The notes under the pieces are model-generated. The model had not been told where the DNA came from and made no database searches. It saw only the letters and a program-made list of their open reading frames with translations. Below, one piece after another: positions 57,290 through 64,000 of a stretch of DNA of 64,000 nt. The stretch covers positions 37,769,491 through 37,833,490 of the forward strand of contig JAVIAB010000008.1 of assembly GCA_032433765.1 (NCBI GenBank). The letters run 5' to 3'. Both the position numbers and the translations under genes were made by a program. Source of the DNA: Megaustenia siamemsis (Eukaryota; Mollusca; Gastropoda; Stylommatophora; Ariophantidae). The stretch's first letter is position 1. Every line of letters starts with the position of its first letter.

Positions 57290-57932
57290 GTCTATCCTCA
57301 TATATAAGTGCAGCGTTTGAAATACTTGGGCACAGTGATAACATCAGATGGATGATGCAACACAGAAATAAAAAGCAGAATAGCTCAGGCCAAAATAGCA
57401 TTTCAGAAATGAAAAATATATTATGCAACAAATCTATGTCAATAGAAATCTCTCTCTCTCTCTCTCTCTAATAGAAATGAGAAAGAGAGTCCATCGGTGC
57501 TATATAGAACCAATTCTGACCTATGGAAGCGAATCATGGACAGTAGACAAACAAATGAAAAGACGATTAGAGGCCACAGAGATGGGATTTCTCAGAAGAA
57601 TGTTGAAAGTTCCCTGGACAGCTAAAAAGACTAATGAGAAAGTTCTCAAAGAGGCCAACACAAAAAGGCAGCTCCTAAAAAACATCAGAAAGAAGCAATC
57701 AACATTTTTCGGGCACATCATGAGAAGAGGAAAGTTGGAATACTTGGTTACAACTGGCTAAATAAAAGGAAAGGGAGATCGCGGACGACAAAGAGAGAAA
57801 ATACTGGATAACTTGGTGTCATGGCATGGAAAACAGTCAACAACAGAACTCATACGATGCACTGTAGATAGAAGATTGTGGAAGGACGTGATCGCCAACC
57901 GGTACAGTACATGATGATGATGATGATGATGA
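57290..57932 (+). mobile_element. LINE C 3' copy
   Basis: RLKYLGTVITSDG, a (tc)n run at 57450-57468, then the open part [58 protein letters not shown], and a final (atg)n tail at 57913-57932. The ORF is cut by a TAA just after LVTTG. Confidence 0.93.
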
Positions 57933-58697
57933 TCCTCATATATAATTTTGTATTTTTGTTTATTGTTCCAGCTGAAGGCCTACATGGCCGAAACGTCCAT
58001 CGACTTTTGTTTAGTTTCTCACCTACGTAAAACTGTTACCATACCACTTTTTTCTCTTTTCTTTTTTGTTAGTTGTCACATAAGCCAGCAGTTATGGTAC
58101 TTGATGATGATGACATTAAAAAAAACAATGCAGAAAAGATTAACGGCACATTTTTTATGGGAGATTTTGGCAGAATCACACCAGAGAGCTCTACTTTCCC
58201 ATGAAATCAGGTACCCCATTTAAGTACGGGTTCGATCCAACTTCGGACCATATATTGTTCTTCGTTTTTTTTTCTATTGTTGTTTGTCTGTCAATTTTTC
58301 CGAGTGCTAACACATACTTCTTTGTTCTATTATACCCCATTTAAGACTGGATGAATTAGAAGCCATCGATCGGGGATCGTTAGTAATCCGGTTCACTAAC
58401 ACCTATGTTACTGTGGCTTCCCAATTTCACATAGAACCCGGAGCACAACGTAGTGAATAGGAGGCTAAAATCTTATCATGGGCAGCACATAAAGCACTGA
58501 TAGAATGGAAAGCAGTGTGGCCAAGACTAATAAGAGCAAGATTTAAAACTGAAAAAAAAAATAAATAAATAAAAATACATATCCAATGGTTCGCATCAAC
58601 CAATGGCAATGAAGATCTAGGTTAGATTAATAATTATGTAAATAGTTTTAATGTCTGATGGGCGGAACACGAGCCAAAGATCTTAATGGAGATCTAA
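57933..58697. other. no gene seen; tRNA-like box
   Basis: Around 58210-58245 a B-box-like gggttcgatccaacttcgga follows taccccatttaag, which recurs at 58333. No complete tRNA or SINE was delimited. Confidence 0.4.
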
Positions 58698-59172
58698 TCA
58701 TCATCATCATGTGTCATACCGGTTGGCGTTGGTGATCATGTCCCTCCACAATCTTCTATCTACAGTGCATCGTATCAATTCTGTTGTTGACTGTTTTCCC
58801 ATGCCATGACACCAAGCTATCCAGAATTTTCTCTCTTTGTCGTCCGCGATCTCTCTTTCCTTTTATTTTGCCAGTTGTAACCAAGTATTATAACTTTCCT
58901 CTTCTCATGATGTGCCCGAAAAAAATGTTGATTGCTTCTTTCTGATGTTTTTTTAAGAGCTCCCTTTTTGTGTTGGCCTCTTTGAGAACTTCCTCATTGG
59001 TCTTTTTAGCAGTCCAGGGAACTTTCAACATTCTTCTGAGAAATCCCATCTCTGTGGCCTCTAATCGTCTTTTCATTTGTTTGTCTACTGTCCATGATTC
59101 GCTTCCATAGGTCAGAATTGGTTCTATATAGCACCGATGAACTCTCTTTCTCATTTCTTTTGACGTATATTT
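58698..59172 (-). mobile_element. LINE C 3' copy, minus strand
   Basis: Left end is (atc)n. The reverse strand reads the same [20 protein letters not shown] and [20 protein letters not shown] segments. One frame break lies in the FFGHIMRR region. Confidence 0.93.
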
Positions 59173-59204
59173 CTATGGAGATCTAATGAGATGGAGTAAT
59201 CTTG

Positions 59205-59425
59205 ATCTTCTTCTTCTTTCCTTCCTCATTTGCCTTTCAGCGTCGAATGGAGATATAATTTGCGGTCTTTTGCCTATGCTGCTGTTATGTTTCCTAGTGT
59301 TTCTAATATTTCATCGATCAATCTTTTTCGTAGTCGACCCTTGGGTCTGGTATTTCCACAACATTTATTGAAGGCTCGTTGTGTTTTGATCTTTCTGCCT
59401 TGTCACGTGGCAAATTTGTCAATAA
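59205..59425 (-). mobile_element. LINE D 3' fragment
   Basis: cttcttcttctttccttcct, then cctttcagcgtcgaatggag and gtagtcgaccct match 21066-21290 in order. Confidence 0.88.
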
Positions 59426-59654
59426 ATGCGTCACTCGCTTATAAGTACAACTAATGATACTTTAATCATAAAACGAACCAATGACTACAGCCTATTGAGA
59501 CCCTTCTTAGAAACATAGGCATCTCAGTCCGTCCTCATTCTTGCATATTTTCTCAATTTTCAAAGTCAAGGTCAATGTCGTCTAGACTTTGACTGTTTTA
59601 CATCATATTCTGTTTCCCTCCGTTTTTCAAGAACGGGTTGTTTAGTTTCTATGA

Positions 59655-59970
59655 GCAATTTGTTGAAAGTTCCCAGGACAGCTAAGAAGACCAATGAGGA
59701 CATTTTCAAAGACGACAACACAAAAGGGAGTTCCAAAGAAACATAAGAAAGAAATAATCAACATTTTTTTCGGGCACATCATGGGAAGAGGAAAGTTGGA
59801 ACACTTGGTTACAACTGCCAAAATACAGTGAAAGAGAGATCGTGGACGAGTATCATGACATGGAAAACAGTCAACAACAGAATTGATACGATACACAGTG
59901 GATAGAAGATTGTGGAAGGACATTATCGCCTACGCCAGCCGATATGGCACATGATGATGAGGATGAGCAA
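59655..59970 (+). mobile_element. LINE C 3' fragment
   Basis: ttgaaagttcccaggacagc, then cgggcacatcatgggaagag and cgatatggcacatgatgatg. Frame broken. A relative of 57600-57932. Confidence 0.9.
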
Positions 59971-60087
59971 TTTCAAAAACCGCTGTGGGCTTGCTATGCT
60001 AGTCACGAATCATGGAAAATATGGCATAGAAAATAAACGTGTAACATCTACGTAAAGTCTCTCGTAATATAAAGACGTCACCATATA

Positions 60088-60580
60088 ACACACTATTTCT
60101 TCCAACACTCTGCTATCGGTGCCAAACGTGGACATTAACAGTCAAAGAGAAAAGAAAAATCACCATTACAGAGATGAGATGCCCAAGAAGGATACAGAAT
60201 GTGACAAGAATAAACAGGATCTGAAATGAGGGTACAAGGGAGAAAAAAAAGTTGGAGAAACACCAGTCCTGAATCATAACCATCTACAGATGTAAAAAGG
60301 CCCGAGGACAGTAAATAAAACCGTAAAACCCTCAAACTAGAATGCTGTTTTCACATATAAGCTATAGACATCTGACGTTACTCTACCCACAACCGTTCTG
60401 AAAAGCTGAAAACGTCATGCAAGTTGGAGGAATTCCCTGTCAGCTTGTAAGCCTTTTGAAATACATAGATGGCTATGGCTGGATCACATTAGGCACACCA
60501 AATCAATTGGTTGGGACATGTAACACGATCACTAGCAGACAACATCTCTTAGAAAACTACTACAAAGAATGAAAACAATA
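60088..60580 (+). mobile_element. LINE D-like fragment, old
   Basis: LFLPTLCYRCQTWTLTVKEK parallels the [20 protein letters not shown] segment of LINE D. Near 60500 an INWLGHVTRS-like motif follows. Heavily decayed. Confidence 0.65.
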
Positions 60581-60584
60581 GATC

Positions 60585-60957
60585 TGGAAGACGGTAAATT
60601 AATGACATGTTGGACATCATATCTCGCAGGGGGGCGCAGTTAATTAATGACATATTGGACATCATATCTCGCAGGGGGCGCAGTTAATTAATGACATGTT
60701 GGACATCATATCTCGCAGGGGGCGCAGTTAATTAATGACATATTGGACATCATATCTCGCAGGGGGGCGCAGTTAATTAATGACATATTGGACATCATAT
60801 CTCGCAGGGGGCGCAGTTAATTAATGACATATTGGACATCATATCTCGCAGGGGGCGCAGTTAATTAATGACATATTGGACATCATATCTCGCAGGGGGC
60901 GCAGTTAATTAATGACATATTGGACATCATATCTCGCAGGGGGCGCAGTTAATTAAT
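60585..60957. repeat. 44-45-bp minisatellite, about 8 copies
   Basis: Unit attaatgacatattggacatc followed by atatctcgcagggggcgcag tta. Differences are G-run length (5 or 6) and an occasional acatgttgg. High identity suggests recent expansion. Confidence 0.96.
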
Positions 60958-61099
60958 GCCAGCATTCAGAAGGCCTGATTAAGAAGGAGTGGCTACAAAG
61001 CTACTTACTACCGCTACCGAAGCCAAACAAGGACCATTCTCAGATAAAAAAATGTCAATGCTTCACTCTCTATTATCCTACTCTGATTGAGTCTTGATC

Positions 61100-61172
<73 letters not shown>
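60958..61172 (+). mobile_element. LINE G 3' end stub with a (ga)n tract
   Basis: atcctactctgattgagtct and tgatcgcagagaga at 61076-61108 are repeated at 61812-61846. A (ga)n run follows, to 61172. It looks like the extreme 3' end of a second LINE G copy. Confidence 0.7.
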
Positions 61173-61175
<3 letters not shown>

Positions 61176-61321
61176 GTTATCATCAAGATTTTTGATTTTT
61201 TTAAAATGGAAAGACAGGTGTCAATTAAAAGACTAGCTCCGAATGCCGGAACTTGAGATAACCCACAATTAATTCCCTGCAAATAAAATTGGTAAAACCA
61301 ATCTATGATAGCTTTCAAATC

Positions 61322-61837
61322 TAAACAATAACTTCCAGAGAGTAGTCATTCAGTGGATACCATCACACTGTAATATACACGGGAACGAACGCGCAGATAA
61401 ATTAGCGAAAGAGGGAGGGAGATTACCACAAGAGAACCATCCGCTCAGTTATGATGAAGCCAAATCCATCCTCAAAGGTCAGTTCCATGAAAAATGGAAA
61501 CGAGAACACCCAAAGCATAACGAGAGTAACGGATACCACCAACTATCAAGGAGGGATCAAGTAATCATACTTCGCCTACTCACTGGCCACAATAGAATGA
61601 GAAATCACATGTTCACCAAATTCAAAATAGGTACGACTAGCCTATGCCACTGTACACTGGACAATATGACTACAAAACATGTTCTACAGGATTGCTCCCA
61701 GTACACAGTCTTGAGAAGAGCAATGTGGTCCACACCCACCTCCCTGGAAGAAAAACTATATGGAGCAATCGGTTCACTTAAACAGACAGCTGACTTCATG
61801 AGAGAGTCTGGAATCCTACTCTGATTGAGTCTTGATC

Positions 61838-61845
<8 letters not shown>
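61322..61845 (+). mobile_element. LINE G 3' fragment: RNase H end and zinc-binding tail
   Basis: QWIPSHCNIHGNERADKLAK is a typical final RNase H motif. It is followed by LLTGHNRMRNHMFTKF and C-H-C spaced residues in LCHCTLDNMTTKHVLQDC, the zinc-binding tail seen in Jockey-type ORF2 proteins. Open for most of its length, ending at a stop near 61822. Confidence 0.88.

Positions 61846-61874
<29 letters not shown>
61843..61874. repeat. (ga)n tail of LINE G
   Basis: About 16 ga units, directly followed by the 5'-truncated LINE F. Confidence 0.95.
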
Positions 61875-61875
<1 letters not shown>

Positions 61876-61876
<1 letters not shown>

Positions 61877-63890
61877 AGTGCCTATAGAATCATCACGAAA
61901 CAGAGCTCTGCGGGCAAGCTACTGGAGAAAATAATTGCCCGTGTACTTACCTATCACCTTGAACAGATACGCGTATTCCCACCGACACTTGGAGGTTATC
62001 GATATAACAAAGAGACGTGGCACAATGCGCCAGTCTTCGCCTATGACATCTTCGAAGGCTTCCACAGACGAGAGGAGACATGTGCTGCTGCTATAGATCT
62101 CGAGTATGCATACAACAGGGTACCATTTGAATACCTCATGCACATGCTCCTCAAATTGGCGGTGCGCCGCTTCCTCATTAGATGGATCACTGCAGCACTG
62201 TTTCAGAGGAAGGTGATACTCAGATGTGGAAGTTGGTCATCCGAACCAACATCAATTTGTCCAGGGCTGCCACGAGGCGTACCATTGTCTCCAGTTATAT
62301 TTAACGTGTACACAATAACGATCACGGAACAACAGCTGGGAGGGAGGGGAAGAGTTATTACTTTTGCTGATGATATTCTGGTATATCGACAGGGAAGAGA
62401 CAAGGGAAATCGCCTCCACAATGCAGAACTAACTCGGTTGCATCACTTCCTGTTGTTGTGTATCAGGTGCCTTGGTATTTCTTATAAATCGTCAGTTGCA
62501 TGGTTCTCCCTTAACAATCATATCATTAACACGGAAATACCGGTGGTACGAATGGGGGCTGATGAGGTGACCAGGGACAAGTTGATGACATACCTCGGAG
62601 TTAAGTTTCATCACAGCCTGAGTTTTCGGACCACGTCGACCATGTGATAACAAAATCCCGCAAAGGATTAGCCGCTTTGAAGGCCATGGCAGCTCAAGCA
62701 TCGAGCAGAGGTTACTTACCCTTCTGTTCCAGGGACTAGTCCACGCACCAATCGAGTATGCCTTGTCAATTCTTACTGTCAGTACGACGGAAATTGATAG
62801 GCTGAAGAAAATACAGAATAAAGACATGCGCATTATCTTGGGGTGTACGAGGGACACTCACTCCCTGTGTAGCAATGAGGTATCTTCTTGACTTTCCAAC
62901 CATGGAAGACAGGATAAAGATCTGAAGGACACGAGCATACCTGAAGATTAGTGCAGATAAAGAGCATCCATTGCACCACGAGCTCAACACATGGAAAAGT
63001 GTCAGGCTAAAAAGAGCAAATCCTGGGTGGGCCGAGCAGATGTCATCAAACAGGTCTGTAGGCTTACCAATGTCAACGCTGGTGTGGAGTGAATACCGGT
63101 GCCTACGTCATTCAGAGAGACATTCTTGTGTATTGTCACACTCGACAGGAAATGTAGGAAACAGAACTCAGTCATGGTAATACGGAGGTCAATGGTCTCA
63201 TCTGGGATAACACCGATGAGAAAGATACAACCATCTATACAGACAGATCTATAATACGACACCAAAGGATTGCATGGGCATTTACAGCACGTTCAGCAGG
63301 CAGAATAGTCAAGGAAGACAGTGATGCATAAGTTATGACCACGAGTAGCATGACGATGGAGGTGACGGCAATGACCAGGGTATTTATCTGGTTAGAGTCA
63401 CAAGACTACACCCATGCATGTATACTGAGTGATTCGATAAGTATTATAAAAAAAAGCGGAGGTGGACTCTGTACGAATGCAATGGTTAGAGTCATTGCAG
63501 AAGTAAAAAATACGTAAGGTCACATTTGTCTACGTCCCAGGACATGCGGGAGTACGGGGAGATGAAAGCGTGGACAGGTTGGCTAGCTGTGCTGTTGTTG
63601 AAGGCGGTCAACCAATGGATCGGGTGGATATAATCACTGCCCTCCGAAATGTGGGAACAGCACAGGACTTCGATAACCATGAGTCCACGTCACTCCTTCG
63701 GATGAAAGAGATGGGAGTTAAGATGGGCACAACCAGAAACGAGAAACCTAGTGGGTATATATGAAGCCTTATCAACCAACACAGAACTGGAGTCGTCAGT
63801 TGCTGGACACTGCGGGACTTGCTGAGGAGGGGATCTGAGCAACTATGGACATTCTTGGAGTGCAATGATGATGACCAGCAAACCCAATAA
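61876..63890 (+). mobile_element. LINE F copy: reverse transcriptase and RNase H
   Basis: The RT starts within the fingers (SSAGKLLEKIIARVLTYHLE), then [56 protein letters not shown] and LMTYLGVKFHHSLSF, open to 62647. Frame shifts follow. The RNase H region is at 63190-63560 ([37 protein letters not shown] in a shifted frame). The C-terminal tail is at 63570-63840. It ends near tgcaatgatgatgaccagca. 5'-truncated. Confidence 0.92.
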
Positions 63891-64000
63891 CAGTTAATTA
63901 AAGTACTTAGACAAAAACGATTTACCCTCTGCGCTAATCTAGATACTTCAATGGGCAGGCCCTCCTGAGTCATGGCTTCCAATCGTCGGCTTTCTGTCGT
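63891..64000. other. window edge, no feature seen
   Basis: Unassigned terminal sequence. Confidence 0.4.

Noticed and set aside
61073..61318. Ser-Leu repeat ORF
   Set aside because: Translation of the (ga)n microsatellite; no gene.

Overview
ORGANISM. This is a eukaryotic, AT-rich, intron-rich animal window. The one clearly recognisable host gene is a complete ADRM1/Rpn13 (proteasomal ubiquitin receptor). It is spread over about 41 kb of minus strand in ten coding exons, with GT-AG introns packed with non-LTR retrotransposons, tRNA-like SINEs, Tigger/pogo and TTAA-target DNA transposons and minisatellites. This repeat mix suggests a lophotrochozoan invertebrate, most likely a mollusc; that is inference, since no lineage-diagnostic gene is present. 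LAYOUT. 1-9 kb: repeats only (a LINE interrupted by a SINE, a 0.87 kb non-autonomous Tigger, a 25-copy minisatellite, a near-perfect 44-bp-arm hairpin, a 38-bp minisatellite, LINE tails). 9.0-13.7 kb (minus): a very long unrecognised coding region of about 1,570 codons, broken only by two apparent single-base frame breaks. It carries twelve 29-residue repeats and a hydrophobic C-terminus, and it begins in frame directly after the ADRM1 stop codon. 13.7-54.5 kb (minus): ADRM1, exon 10 to exon 1 from left to right. Its introns hold at least six non-LTR families (called A-F here; two more, G and I, are represented by fragments), a decayed 5.8 kb Ty3/gypsy-like LTR element with unequal LTRs, nested TTAA transposons, SINE clusters and a near-complete Tigger transposon. 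54.5-64 kb: upstream of ADRM1, again repeats (LINE C, D, F, G copies, a 44-bp minisatellite, GA tracts). HOW IT FITS TOGETHER. ADRM1 docks at the proteasome, binds ubiquitin with its N-terminal Pru domain and binds UCHL5 with its C-terminal DEUBAD domain. All ten exons could be assigned with compatible phases; only exon 5 has a reading-frame conflict. The most notable observation is the long open frame following the ADRM1 TAG. It has no ATG in its first roughly 110 codons, so stop-codon readthrough, alternative splicing to ADRM1, or a separate gene with its first exon elsewhere are all possible. Everything else is mobile or repetitive DNA, much of it informative about insertion order (elements within elements, target-site duplications, shared tails). 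No tRNA or rRNA gene, CRISPR array or bacterial operon was seen. LINE letters are local labels, not database names.
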